Assembly: GCA_902493335.1 (NCBI GenBank)
Contig: CABUPJ010000008.1
Coordinates: forward strand, 1-64,000
Origin: an uncultured Porphyromonadaceae bacterium
Lineage (GTDB): Bacteria > Bacteroidota > Bacteroidia > Bacteroidales > Muribaculaceae
Direction: 5' to 3'
DNA length: 64,000 nucleotides
This document shows positions 1-8,239 of this stretch, piece after piece. Within the stretch, counting starts at the first letter, position 1, and each line of letters opens with the position of its first letter. The notes beneath the pieces are model-generated. The model saw nothing but the letters and a program-made list of their open reading frames with translations, ran no database searches and was not told the origin of the DNA. The position numbers and the translations under genes are program-made.

Positions 1-55
1 CTTCAGCCCTTGGAACCAGTGAGTTGGCTACTACGGCTGAAGCCGTAGTTCCATA
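1..55 (+). repeat. Twin-hairpin repeat, copy 1 (cut by window start)
   Basis: Left hairpin is truncated by the window edge: loop TTCA at 2-5 followed by the right arm. Then comes the shared spacer (GGAACCAGTGAGTTGGC, 12-28), then a hairpin with arms 31-37 and 42-48 around a TGAA loop, and TTCCATA at 49-55. It aligns along its length with the copies at 358-421 and 16883-16942. Confidence 0.7.
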
Positions 56-357
56 GATATTAGACGTCTCTCCGAGACTAATTTGCTGCTTCTATTGCTC
101 GTCCCCGCGCTGAAGCACGGGGTTCTCGCACAATAATGTGCCTCCGGCACGCTTTGCTGCCGGGTTATGTCACAATCTCGCCTCTACGAGGCTTCGAGGA
201 GGAAGTCTGTTAAATTAGGCAAATTAGTCAATTGTGGAAGAAAGTCTGCGTTTTTCAAACGCAATCAATCTATTATCGCTCTTACCGCGCAGGCCGGCGC
301 CCAAGCGCCTCGGCCTACGCGGCTATCAGTAAAATCATCGCCTTGCAGGCGATATGG

Positions 358-421
358 ACCAAGGGCTTCAACCTTTGGAACCAGCGAGTTGGCTGCGAGG
401 ACTGAAGCCCTCGCTCCATAC
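358..421 (+). repeat. Twin-hairpin repeat, copy 2
   Basis: The left hairpin has a TTCA loop at 367-370 with arms starting CCAAGG (359-364). The spacer GGAACCAGCGAGTTGGC (377-393) differs from copy 1 at one base. The right hairpin has arms 395-402 and 407-414 around TGAA (403-406), then CTCCATAC. The two loops are reverse complements, so the unit is itself a larger inverted repeat (AGGGCTTCA against TGAAGCCCT). Confidence 0.75.
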
Positions 422-573
422 GGCAGCGAGGCGTCGGCACAAGGACAAATTTGACAGCTCGGCCTCGAAGATGAGAGCGAGGCCGCAGTTTAATGGCTTG
501 GGCGGAAATCACGCAGCCACGCTTCCTCATTGGAGCGTGGCTGTGGAAAAATTTTATTTAATCTGTGCTATGA

Positions 574-1950
574 TTAGAACAGGAAGTTCATGCCGAGGTT
601 GACCGAACCGTTGCTTGACAGGGGCACACCCTGTTTGGCGAGTTTGCCGGGAGTGTGGTCCATGCCGAGGAAGAGGTTGAAGCCGGTGACATGGAGATTC
701 ATCAGCCAGCCGAAGTTGAAGCCGTATGTGCCGCCGCCGATATTGGCGCCGCAAGAGAATATTTTGCAGGGTGCGACATTGGCCGACACGCGGAAGTCGG
801 TGGTGGTGAACTCACCGGCGAGACGCGTTGTGTTGAGAAGACCGAAGGTCAGTTTGCGGTAGAGGGGGAACTCATACTGGGCGCCGATGTTGAATGTGGC
901 GTGAAGCATCTGAGAGCGTCCGCCGGCATCGCCCATGTCATTGAGCTCGTAGATTGCCGAGAAGTCGTCGCGGATCTTGTCCCATTCGTTTTCGAAGCTG
1001 TTCGCGGCGTCATCGTCGGCGTTGAATGTATAGCGGTCGGTGTTGAATTCCTGACGGCCGTTGGTCGAAGCGAGCATGTCGTTCTTCCAGCTGATGAAAC
1101 CGAAGTCGAGAAGTGAGGCCGAGAGGGTCAGACCTTTGAGGAACTGGGCCTTGTAGACCGCACCGAGGTCGAGGGCGAGACCATAGCCGTTGACTCCGGA
1201 GCCATCGACGTCGATGCCGCTGACATATTCATGACCGGTGTGTTTGTTTACGTCATGTTTGTATGTCAGGCCTTTGACACTCGAACGCAACTGACCGTCA
1301 GAAACGACGCGCCAGTTGTCGGTGCCGAGCTCGAGGTATGCGTCGGTGAGGTCGGCCGACATGCTGCCTGCGCCGACGAGGAGTTTGACATTGGCACCGA
1401 CACGCCAGTGCTTGTTGATGTCACGCGAATGGCCTAACGAGAGTTCGGCATAGCCGATGGCGTTGGCTCTTACGTCCTTGATGTCATAGATGCTGTTTGA
1501 CACGCCTTCCTTGAGCAGCGAGAATATCGACTTGGGCAGCGAAGCGTTGACTGAGGCGCGGGCGTTGATGCTGACGGTGTTGTAACCGCCGAAAGCCTTG
1601 AAGCCGGCCGAAAGGACATTGAGTTTGATGTCGGTGCCGATTTTGTTGACATCGCTGAAACCGCTCATGGCCTCGGCCACGCTGACACCGGGATTGAGGA
1701 ATGTCGTGGTGCGGCCGTTGACATTATAGAGAACGCTGTTGAGATGGAGGTTGCCGCCAAAGCCGACGTTGACGTTCGACAGGGCGGGCATGCCGATGAA
1801 GTTTTTGCTGTTGCCCATCGCAGGATTCATCTGGAAGCGGTAGGTATAGTCGTCGACAAAATATCCCGACTGTGTATTCTGAGCCATAGCGGCAACAGGC
1901 GCTACGGCAAGAGCCATGAGGGCTAATATCGTCTTAATTGTAGTTTTCAT
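574..1950 (-). CDS. DUF5723 family outer-membrane beta-barrel protein
   Basis: 458 residues. Residues 1-24 are a Sec signal peptide ending AMAQ. The rest alternates short amphipathic strands with turns, includes NPAMGNSKNFIGMPALSNV-type text near the start and ends in aromatic LF, as expected of an outer-membrane barrel. The pattern and length match the Bacteroidales DUF5723 family, whose function is not established; related barrels include PorV/PorQ-like proteins, but I see no basis to assign a T9SS role. It begins 15 bases after the lipoprotein gene at 1966-3684 on the same strand, so the two probably form one transcript and may work as an outer-membrane pair (inference). Confidence 0.8.
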   Translation of the reverse strand: MKTTIKTILALMALAVAPVAAMAQNTQSGYFVDDYTYRFQMNPAMGNSKNFIGMPALSNVNVGFGGNLHLNSVLYNVNGRTTTFLNPGVSVAEAMSGFSDVNKIGTDIKLNVLSAGFKAFGGYNTVSINARASVNASLPKSIFSLLKEGVSNSIYDIKDVRANAIGYAELSLGHSRDINKHWRVGANVKLLVGAGSMSADLTDAYLELGTDNWRVVSDGQLRSSVKGLTYKHDVNKHTGHEYVSGIDVDGSGVNGYGLALDLGAVYKAQFLKGLTLSASLLDFGFISWKNDMLASTNGRQEFNTDRYTFNADDDAANSFENEWDKIRDDFSAIYELNDMGDAGGRSQMLHATFNIGAQYEFPLYRKLTFGLLNTTRLAGEFTTTDFRVSANVAPCKIFSCGANIGGGTYGFNFGWLMNLHVTGFNLFLGMDHTPGKLAKQGVPLSSNGSVNLGMNFLF

Positions 1951-1965
1951 TGCTGTGATGAAGCT

Positions 1966-3684
1966 TTAGAGTTCTTTCTGATAATAGCCTTTTGCTTTGG
2001 CTCTGATGTTTGAGAATTTGATATTCATGTCAGGCTTGAGTGTCTGTTCAGAGTCGCCGGCCCTGACAGTGGCTGTATAGCAGATGCCATCGAGCATTTT
2101 TATCTCGCCCGTGATGCGGATTTCGATGGGCTGTCCGTCAGCCATGGCGGCTACACTGGCGCCTTCGACAGTGACATTGCCGATGCGGTTGCCGTTGACA
2201 TCGATGGGATAAGCGCTCACGTCGACACCAAGAGGCAGGTCGGAAGAAGCCGATGCGGTGACGACAAGAGTCTCGATTGTCACATGGTCAAGATCATCGC
2301 TGCTCCAGCCGTCTTCAGTCTCGGTGTAAATGATCTGCGAACCCGAACCAAGAGCGAGAGGAGCATAGAACGTATATTTGCCTTCGACTTTGCCGAGGTT
2401 GACGCCAAGGCGGAAATCAGTGACAGGCTGGGTGGGCATACAGGGGTCGACGAGGTCGATGCCCAGACGCTCGGGCAGACCGTTGCCGCTGAGCACATCA
2501 GAGAGCGAAGTGAACGGTACGTGCGCGGGATTGCTGTAGCCGGGATAGAAGCTGCCGACAGTCTCGGGCGAGAGATAGAACTGCGACGAGGCCGCGCCGG
2601 GAATGACGAAATACGGGTCGTTGAGACTGTATTTTTTTGATGTATTGTCTTTAGCGTAAGCAGTGATTGCCAGGCCCGTGCGTGCTTTGACACCATAAGT
2701 GCTCAGAGGGTTGGTGACGTCGAGATAAATCTGGGGATTGACGATGCTGATATCTGTGCCTTCCTGCGAGAGGATGTCGGGCAGGTCGGTGAGACTCACG
2801 TCAGAAATGTCGGTACCTTCGACATCATAACGGACTTCACCTGTGAAAGCCTTGACATCGATATCAGACATCGCATAGCGTGTCTCGAGTGTGAGCGATG
2901 TCGGCAGCGAGCCGGTCACATCGTCTGTCGAAATCACGAAACGGCCCGATTTGACTGAATAAAAACCGGTGAATGTCACGAGACGTTTCGCAGCATCAAA
3001 TTGCACGTCGGCCTTGTTGAAATCGATGTCGGTGACTTTCAGCTTTATCGAAACTGTGTTGCCGACCGACTTGAAGTTGGTTGCGGTCAAAATGCCGGTT
3101 TCTTTATCGAAAGTGCCGGTTTCGGGAACGGCATCGATGCCTATCGGCAGCTGAAGGCAGATAGATGCGACGTCGAACGATTTGACGCGACCGGCAAGCT
3201 CCTTGATAGCGAGCGAGATTGTGACATCGCAGTCTACCTTGACATCGTCTATCGAAACGATGAATTCGCTCACAAGATTAGACGACGTCGAAAAATCAGA
3301 CTTGCTTTCGGGGATGTCGAGTTCGACTTTAGCTCCGGGTATGGCACCCATGCCGGGAGCAACGCCAGTGTTGATAGTCTGGACAACGGGAGCGATATAG
3401 GGAGATGCTATTTTCACCTCGTTGATTTTGATTTCGTCAGAAGTGAAACTGCCGTCTTCGATAAAAGCGTACTGACCGTCGACAATCTGCACACGGTCGC
3501 CTTCCTTGATGTTGAAAATACTCTTCAGTGTGATGTCGTCAAGATTGACCGGCAGCACGAGATCATTGACATCAACGCGGACTGTCGAATCAATGTCCGA
3601 CAGGTCATAGTCGTTGTCAATACAAGAACTCATCGTCGCGATGCCGAGTAGCATCGTCGCCGATACCAGTTTGTGGGCTCTCAT
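1966..3684 (-). CDS. Large exported lipoprotein, function unknown
   Basis: 572 residues. The N-terminus is a lipoprotein signal with the lipobox ATMSSC, lipidated Cys at 21, followed by IDNDYDLSDID, an acidic tether. The mature part is almost all predicted beta strand with Ig-like or adhesin-like repeats (segments around residues 40-130, 140-250, 260-420 and 430-570) and no catalytic motif that I recognise. It sits directly upstream of the DUF5723 barrel and shares its transcript, suggesting a surface complex. A promoter at 3842-3872 fits this start. I do not recognise a named family; the assignment as an envelope lipoprotein is firm, any function is not. Confidence 0.8.
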   Translation of the reverse strand: MRAHKLVSATMLLGIATMSSCIDNDYDLSDIDSTVRVDVNDLVLPVNLDDITLKSIFNIKEGDRVQIVDGQYAFIEDGSFTSDEIKINEVKIASPYIAPVVQTINTGVAPGMGAIPGAKVELDIPESKSDFSTSSNLVSEFIVSIDDVKVDCDVTISLAIKELAGRVKSFDVASICLQLPIGIDAVPETGTFDKETGILTATNFKSVGNTVSIKLKVTDIDFNKADVQFDAAKRLVTFTGFYSVKSGRFVISTDDVTGSLPTSLTLETRYAMSDIDVKAFTGEVRYDVEGTDISDVSLTDLPDILSQEGTDISIVNPQIYLDVTNPLSTYGVKARTGLAITAYAKDNTSKKYSLNDPYFVIPGAASSQFYLSPETVGSFYPGYSNPAHVPFTSLSDVLSGNGLPERLGIDLVDPCMPTQPVTDFRLGVNLGKVEGKYTFYAPLALGSGSQIIYTETEDGWSSDDLDHVTIETLVVTASASSDLPLGVDVSAYPIDVNGNRIGNVTVEGASVAAMADGQPIEIRITGEIKMLDGICYTATVRAGDSEQTLKPDMNIKFSNIRAKAKGYYQKEL

Positions 3685-3841
3685 AAACTAAATGATTTTT
3701 ACTGTGTTTTTATGAATAATAAATTGTTTGCGGTTGAATAAATACCTGTTGGAGAGAAATGTGTATGTGGAGAAAGTGTGTGTTTTGGCAGAATTATGTC
3801 AGACACATGCCGCAGCCGGCATAATTTTGCCTAATTGGCTG

Positions 3842-3872
3842 CAAATTTAGCATTTTTTGCGTAATTTCACAA
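3842..3872 (-). promoter_or_regulatory. Promoter for lipoprotein/DUF5723 operon
   Basis: On the minus strand: TTG (3872-3870), 20 bases, TAAATTTG (3849-3842). This matches the Bacteroidetes sigma consensus (TTTG/TTG, N19-21, TAnnTTTG). It leaves a leader of about 150 bases before the start at 3684. Confidence 0.6.
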
Positions 3873-3924
3873 TTAATCAGACAACAATTTAGTCGCATTG
3901 TATACAACAGAGCGCCAACAGATG

Positions 3925-4782
3925 TTACTCAACTATTAGTTTACCTGATAAAGGCTGTTTATCCGGAGATATCAATGTATATATGTATTTCCCAGGGAAT
4001 AGCATGCCGGCCTCAACTGTAGCAGAAGTCGCACCCGCTTCAATTTTCTGACGGCACACTGTACGACCCTCCATATCCGTGATTACCAACATCGCGTTTT
4101 CTCCGGCTTGTTCCTGGAGTCTGACTGTAAGCGACTCGCCACGGCGCAACGGATTAGGATATACATTCAAGCCTGAGAGTGCAGTCACATGTTTCACGCC
4201 TGCGCCATTTCCTTTAAAGGATATAATCTTATCAGAATCTGAAGAACCAACTAAAAGATAGCTATTATCAGGGAAAAACATATATTTAATTTCTTCTTCG
4301 TAACTCCATAGACCGGTATCTGAATATAAGAATGTAGTCACGACCTCTCCTTTATTATTCATTACTTTATAATTATATCCGGTTTCATCAGAATATAACC
4401 GCAATAAAATTTCCCAGTTATCATCGTCGTTAAACACATTTTTAGTCAAATATATACAAGCTCCATTTTTATCACATGTCGTAAACCAATCGCTTTCATA
4501 CAGACCTCTGACATTCCAATCGGAAGTCTTATAGTTACCAAGTCCTCCTCCTATATTCTGCAGAGTAAACTCTTCCTTGACAGAAAAATCCGAAGTATTA
4601 TATATTGTAAATGTTACATCAGAGCCAACAGCTTTAATGCAACATGGAAGATATGAGTCATAGGCTTCTACAGCGACACCTGTTATAATACCACTTCCGA
4701 ACTCCATCACTGTGGTAATATCGGCAGCATGACCAACAAAAGGAATAATAAACATTGATAATACAGAAAAATGCTTTTTCAT
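3925..4782 (-). CDS. Secreted protein with T9SS type A sorting domain
   Basis: 285 residues. The signal peptide is residues 1 to about 19 (MKKHFSVLSM start, ending GHAA). Residues about 25-200 form a beta-rich region with YSD/NNKGE-type turns, possibly a small beta propeller or sandwich, of unknown role. The C-terminal 75 residues are a canonical T9SS type A domain: LNVYPNPLRRGESLTVRL, then DMEGRTVCRQKI, then FPGKYIYTLIS and a terminal LIVE. T9SS exports such proteins through SprA (present at 45.3-52.7 kb) and usually removes the domain. Base composition is AT-richer than in neighbouring genes. The upstream 383 bases hold a strong promoter and a long leader (see 4783-5068). Confidence 0.85.
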   Translation of the reverse strand: MKKHFSVLSMFIIPFVGHAADITTVMEFGSGIITGVAVEAYDSYLPCCIKAVGSDVTFTIYNTSDFSVKEEFTLQNIGGGLGNYKTSDWNVRGLYESDWFTTCDKNGACIYLTKNVFNDDDNWEILLRLYSDETGYNYKVMNNKGEVVTTFLYSDTGLWSYEEEIKYMFFPDNSYLLVGSSDSDKIISFKGNGAGVKHVTALSGLNVYPNPLRRGESLTVRLQEQAGENAMLVITDMEGRTVCRQKIEAGATSATVEAGMLFPGKYIYTLISPDKQPLSGKLIVE

Positions 4783-5068
4783 AATGTAATAAAAAAATTT
4801 TTATGTTTACACTCATCCTCAGTGTCAACCGATAAAAAATAAAAAAAGCGTAGGATGTTGTTCTGTCTATCTTACAGAGGCATCGCCAAACGCCTGACAC
4901 GAAATAAACAGCCCACTCCCACGCTAACCGTATATCGACCCTTATGCGGGGCGGACATGCGACAAGCATGAGCGTCTTAACTGCTGTCTCCTTCGTGTCT
5001 TGAAACTGGCGATTTCCTGTAAAGGATAAGCAAAAACGCTTGATAAATATAAAATGCGTACTCTAACG
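4783..5068 (-). ncRNA. Long, possibly structured 5' leader
   Basis: The promoter at 5075-5107 predicts a transcript start near 5068, giving about 285 untranslated bases before the cargo gene at 4782. The arms GACACGAA (4896-4903) and TTCGTGTC (4994-5001) can pair and close a domain of about 100 bases, reinforced outside by CGCC/GGCG. Inside lies the hairpin CATGC-GACAA-GCATG (about 4956-4970). This could be a cis-regulatory RNA. I cannot match it to a named riboswitch class. An open frame of 103 codons crossing it has no initiation signal and looks incidental. Confidence 0.4.
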
Positions 5069-5074
5069 CACTTA

Positions 5075-5107
5075 CAAAGTTAATAATAAATTACGTAAAG
5101 TCACAAA
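5075..5107 (-). promoter_or_regulatory. Promoter for T9SS cargo gene
   Basis: On the minus strand: TTTG (5107-5104), 21 bases, TAACTTTG (5082-5075), a near-perfect Bacteroidetes promoter. It is 293 bases upstream of the cargo start and partly overlaps the terminator of sdaA. Confidence 0.7.
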
Positions 5108-5141
5108 ATAAATGCAGCGCCGATTTTACACCGCCGCTGCA
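5104..5141 (-). terminator. Terminator after serine dehydratase gene
   Basis: Inverted repeat TGCAGCG (5113-5119) and CGCTGCA (5135-5141), followed on the minus strand by TTATTTTG. It lies 25 bases past the sdaA stop codon. Confidence 0.5.
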
Positions 5142-5165
5142 CATTATCAGTAACCTTTATATCTG

Positions 5166-6362
5166 CTATTTAATCACGGCAAGGCCGCCTTTGGCTGTCT
5201 CTTTGTAGAGCGAGGGCAGGTCGTGGCCGGTCTGTTTCATCACTTCGACGATGCGGTCGAAATCTACCGAATGTTTGCCATCGGAGAAGGCCGAATATAG
5301 ATTGGCGTCGAGGGCGCGGGCGGCGGCATAGGCATTGCGCTCGATACACGGAATCTGGACGAGACCGCAGACCGGGTCGCATGTCAGCCCGAGGTGATGC
5401 TCGAGGCCCATCTCGGCCGAGTATTCAATCTGGGCCGGAGTGCCGCCGAAGAGTTGCGATGCCGCAGCGGCAGCCATGGCGCAGGCGACACCTACCTCAC
5501 CCTGACAGCCGACTTCGGCGCCCGAGACCGAGGCGTTGTGCTTAACGACATTGCCGAAGAGACCGGCCGTAGCCAAGGCGCGCAGGATGCGCTTCTCGCT
5601 GAAATTCTTCGACGTATGGAGATGATAAAGCACGGCGGGGACGATGCCGCACGAACCGCATGTCGGCGCGGTGACGATGCGTCCGCCGGCAGCGTTTTCT
5701 TCTGATACGGCAAGGGCATAGGCATATACCAGACCGCGGCTCTTGAGCGAACTGTTGTAGCCGGCGGCGTGGACATAATAGCTCACGGCCTTGCGGCGCA
5801 CTCCCAGACCGCCGGGGAGCACGCCCTCAGCTTCGATGCCGCGCTCGACAGCTTCTTTCATGACGCTCCAGACTTCGGCGAGATAATCCCAGATGCCGCT
5901 GTCTTCATATTGGTCGACAAACTCCCAGTAGCTGCGGCCGCTCTCCTCGCACCACTGCTGTATATCCTTGATTTTGTTGAGCGGATAGATTGACTTCGAG
6001 GGCTCGCGCGACTGCCCTTCTTCAAGAATGTCTCCGCCGCCTATCGAATAGACGGTTTTGGCGAGCATCTCGTTGCCGTCGGCATCAAAGGCCTTGAATT
6101 TCATGCCGTTTGTATGAAATGGCAGGACTTCGTCGGGTTTCCAGACGAGTTCGACGGGCGCCAGCGGCTCAAGCACGCCGAGGATGGCGGCGTCGGTCAT
6201 GTGACCTTTGCCGGTGGCGGCGAGCGAGCCATAGAGTGTCACCTCGTAGCGGGCTGCGCCGGGCGTGGCTTCGGCGAAGCCGGCAGCGGCCTTCATCGGC
6301 CCCATGGTATGGGAACTCGACGGACCGTTGCCGATTTTATAGAGTTGTCTGATTGATTCCAT
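5166..6362 (-). CDS. sdaA: L-serine ammonia-lyase, iron-sulfur dependent
   Basis: 398 residues, a single-chain serine dehydratase that converts L-serine to pyruvate and ammonia in the cytoplasm using a 4Fe-4S cluster. The N-terminal beta domain carries the GNGPSSSHTMGP signature (residues 11-22); the alpha domain carries TAPTCGSCG and TCDPVCGLVQIPC, whose cysteines include the cluster ligands. Length fits fused alpha/beta enzymes of Bacteroidetes. The gene begins 18 bases after the stop of the SLC45-type transporter (6380-8185) and probably shares its transcript, which might link uptake of a substrate with pyruvate supply, although the transporter is not of an amino-acid family. A terminator follows at 5104-5141. 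Confidence 0.95.
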   Translation of the reverse strand: MESIRQLYKIGNGPSSSHTMGPMKAAAGFAEATPGAARYEVTLYGSLAATGKGHMTDAAILGVLEPLAPVELVWKPDEVLPFHTNGMKFKAFDADGNEMLAKTVYSIGGGDILEEGQSREPSKSIYPLNKIKDIQQWCEESGRSYWEFVDQYEDSGIWDYLAEVWSVMKEAVERGIEAEGVLPGGLGVRRKAVSYYVHAAGYNSSLKSRGLVYAYALAVSEENAAGGRIVTAPTCGSCGIVPAVLYHLHTSKNFSEKRILRALATAGLFGNVVKHNASVSGAEVGCQGEVGVACAMAAAAASQLFGGTPAQIEYSAEMGLEHHLGLTCDPVCGLVQIPCIERNAYAAARALDANLYSAFSDGKHSVDFDRIVEVMKQTGHDLPSLYKETAKGGLAVIK

Positions 6363-6379
6363 GATGATAAAGTGCTATG

Positions 6380-8185
6380 TTATGACTGTGACTCGCGGCT
6401 GCCGAAAGTCTCCTTGATATTCCACACGGCAAGCGACGCTATGGCAAGAAGGACACCCGAGACGACGAGCATACAGACGGTCTGAGGCGCGCCGTTGGCT
6501 GCCGGCGGGAAGCAGTGGAGGATAAGGCCGCCACAGAGAGCAGCGACAATCTGAGGTATGCAGATAGTGCAGTTAAAGAGGCCAAGATAGGTACCGATAT
6601 GGCTGCCCGACAGCGCGTTGGTGAGAATAGTGAAGGGCATCGCGAGTATAGCGGCCCACGCACAGCCCATCAGAGCGTAGCTTACGCCGAGAGCGTAGTG
6701 GTTGTGGATAAAGTAGACCGATATGAAGCCGGCGGCACCGATGAGAAGACTAAGCGAATAGCCCAGACGGCGGTTGCGGAAACCGGCGAGGACAACAGCC
6801 CAAAGCACGGCGGCGATGGCCTGGATGGCAAGGAGGACGCCGTTCCAGTCGCCGGCGTTTTGATATTCGACGCTGGCGGCGTTGAGGACGGTCTTGTAAT
6901 TGAGCTCGACGCGATCCTGGGGGCCGAAAGCCTCGATGGTGCTTGTCTGCTCGAGGACATAGTCGCCTGTGCCGTCGACGTCCTTGGCAATGTGGGCGAG
7001 AGTCAGCTCTGTGCCGGGAACGACGCGCGAGAATTCAGAAACGGTGTAGGCATTCTCTCTGACAGGAGTCTCGACGCCGTCGACATAGATGACGCTGCCT
7101 GCGCGGGCAAGCAGACCTTTGTCGGGCGAGACGCGGGCTATGCCGTTGTCATAGACGACACGTCCGGCCGAGATGACGGTGTCACCCTCGACGACAACGA
7201 CCTGAGGCTCGACGACCGTGCCGTCGACCTCGATGCCGGCGAGAGCGAGAGTGCCGTCAATGATGACGGGAGTCTTGTCGTTGAATATATATTTGTCGTC
7301 ATAGCTCCTGCCGTTGACGGAGATGCCGGTCACCTGCTCGATCGACGGAGCGTCGAAAGCATGGCTGGCGATGGCGTCGGTCGAATATGTCCACATATAA
7401 AGGAATGCGGCCCAGCAGAAGAACTGCACGAGGCCCACGGTCCAGAAGACCTTGGGAGCCTTGACAAGGAGCTTGAGCATGCCGGGGTTGTCTTTCTTGT
7501 CGGCCGGCTTCTCGCTTATGCCGTGATAGAGGGCATATTCGTGGGGGGGCATCTCTTTGACCTTGGCGAATGTATAGATGACGCAGAGCAGCATCACGGC
7601 GGCGCCGAGGTAGAACGAGAATGTCACCGTCGGAGGCACTTCGCCCGACGGGGCGGTGTTGCTCAGGAACATGGCGAGGACAATCGGAGCGATATAACCG
7701 ACGACCGAACCGGCATTACAGAGGAAACTCTGAATCGAATATGCGAGACCTTTCTGTTTCTCGTTGACAAAGTCGCCGACAAGCATCTTGAAGGGCTGCA
7801 TCGCCATATTGATTGACGTATCAAGGAACATCAGCATCACGAGACCGAAGATAATCGCCTGGGAAACAGACAGACCGAGCGAACCTGCGTTTGGCAGGAA
7901 GCACATGACGATTATGGCCACGAGGGCACCGACGATGAGGTAAGGCAGGCGCCGGCCGAAACGGTTCCATGTGCGGTCGCTCGCCGAACCGACGATAGGC
8001 TGCACGACAAGTCCCATCAAGGGGGGAAGAATCCAGAAATAGCTCAGATCATGAGGATCGGCGCCTATAGTCGAGAAGATGCGACTCACTTGTGAACTTT
8101 GAAGAGCGTATGCAATCTGTACGCCGAAGAAGCCGAAACTGAGATTCCAGAGCTTCCAAAAACTTAAATTAGGTTTGTCTTTCAT
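6380..8185 (-). CDS. SLC45-type MFS sugar transporter with large periplasmic insertion
   Basis: 601 residues. Residues 1-270 and 440-601 are a typical major facilitator of the SLC45 (sucrose/maltose proton symporter) type: the QSSQVSRIF segment in helix 1, [17 protein letters not shown] in helix 2 and the loop motif [12 protein letters not shown]. Relatives are about 430-480 residues. The excess is a block of about 155 residues (about 281-438) between helix 7 ([18 protein letters not shown]) and helix 8 ([20 protein letters not shown]). With the N-terminus inside, that loop faces the periplasm. The block is rich in predicted beta strand, with repeated V-x-V-D/E-G turns such as VIIDG, IEVDG and IYVDG. 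Substrate unknown, a glucoside or similar by family. Same strand as sdaA, 18 bases upstream of it. Confidence 0.85.
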   Translation of the reverse strand: MKDKPNLSFWKLWNLSFGFFGVQIAYALQSSQVSRIFSTIGADPHDLSYFWILPPLMGLVVQPIVGSASDRTWNRFGRRLPYLIVGALVAIIVMCFLPNAGSLGLSVSQAIIFGLVMLMFLDTSINMAMQPFKMLVGDFVNEKQKGLAYSIQSFLCNAGSVVGYIAPIVLAMFLSNTAPSGEVPPTVTFSFYLGAAVMLLCVIYTFAKVKEMPPHEYALYHGISEKPADKKDNPGMLKLLVKAPKVFWTVGLVQFFCWAAFLYMWTYSTDAIASHAFDAPSIEQVTGISVNGRSYDDKYIFNDKTPVIIDGTLALAGIEVDGTVVEPQVVVVEGDTVISAGRVVYDNGIARVSPDKGLLARAGSVIYVDGVETPVRENAYTVSEFSRVVPGTELTLAHIAKDVDGTGDYVLEQTSTIEAFGPQDRVELNYKTVLNAASVEYQNAGDWNGVLLAIQAIAAVLWAVVLAGFRNRRLGYSLSLLIGAAGFISVYFIHNHYALGVSYALMGCAWAAILAMPFTILTNALSGSHIGTYLGLFNCTICIPQIVAALCGGLILHCFPPAANGAPQTVCMLVVSGVLLAIASLAVWNIKETFGSRESQS

Positions 8186-8239
8186 GTGTATAATCTCTAC
8201 AATATATAATTACAAAAAATATTATTCAGAATCATGTCG

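Larger units (their letters stand above)
1..545. repeat. Gene-free cluster of stem-loops
   Basis: No convincing gene lies here. The stretch is packed with short inverted repeats. Clear stems (left arm/right arm) are 31-37/42-48, 66-70/74-78, 103-110/115-122 (one mismatch), 128-132/137-141, 138-142/146-150, 144-149/158-163, 180-184/188-192, 247-253/257-263, 285-300/305-322 (about 15 pairs with one mismatch and a 2-base bulge), 337-343/347-353, 395-402/407-414 (one mismatch), 409-415/425-431, 460-467/478-485 and 514-523/534-543 (10 perfect pairs). Stem sequences differ from one hairpin to the next, while several loops recur: TGAA in three, TCC in two. Some arms overlap, so alternative foldings exist. 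No stem has a clean T-run, so these are not simple terminators. It lies downstream of the DUF5723 gene. REP-like or transposon-derived DNA is the likeliest class (inference). Confidence 0.75.

Noticed and set aside
285..322. Integron attC site
   Set aside because: The imperfect long stem is reminiscent, but there is no conserved simple-site core and no integrase or cassette gene.
1..545. CRISPR array
   Set aside because: There are many palindromes, but no regular direct repeat with spacers of constant length, and no cas gene.
167..602. Small frames in the hairpin cluster
   Set aside because: Translations mirror the hairpin repeats and carry no protein-like pattern; overlapping frames exist on both strands.
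4658..4969. 103-codon frame across the leader of the T9SS cargo gene
   Set aside because: No initiation context, runs into the cargo gene in another frame and looks incidental; the region is better read as leader RNA.
6515..7816. Open frame of 433 codons opposite the SLC45-type transporter
   Set aside because: Antisense shadow with acidic low-complexity translation and no homology signal visible; the transporter frame has all the family motifs.
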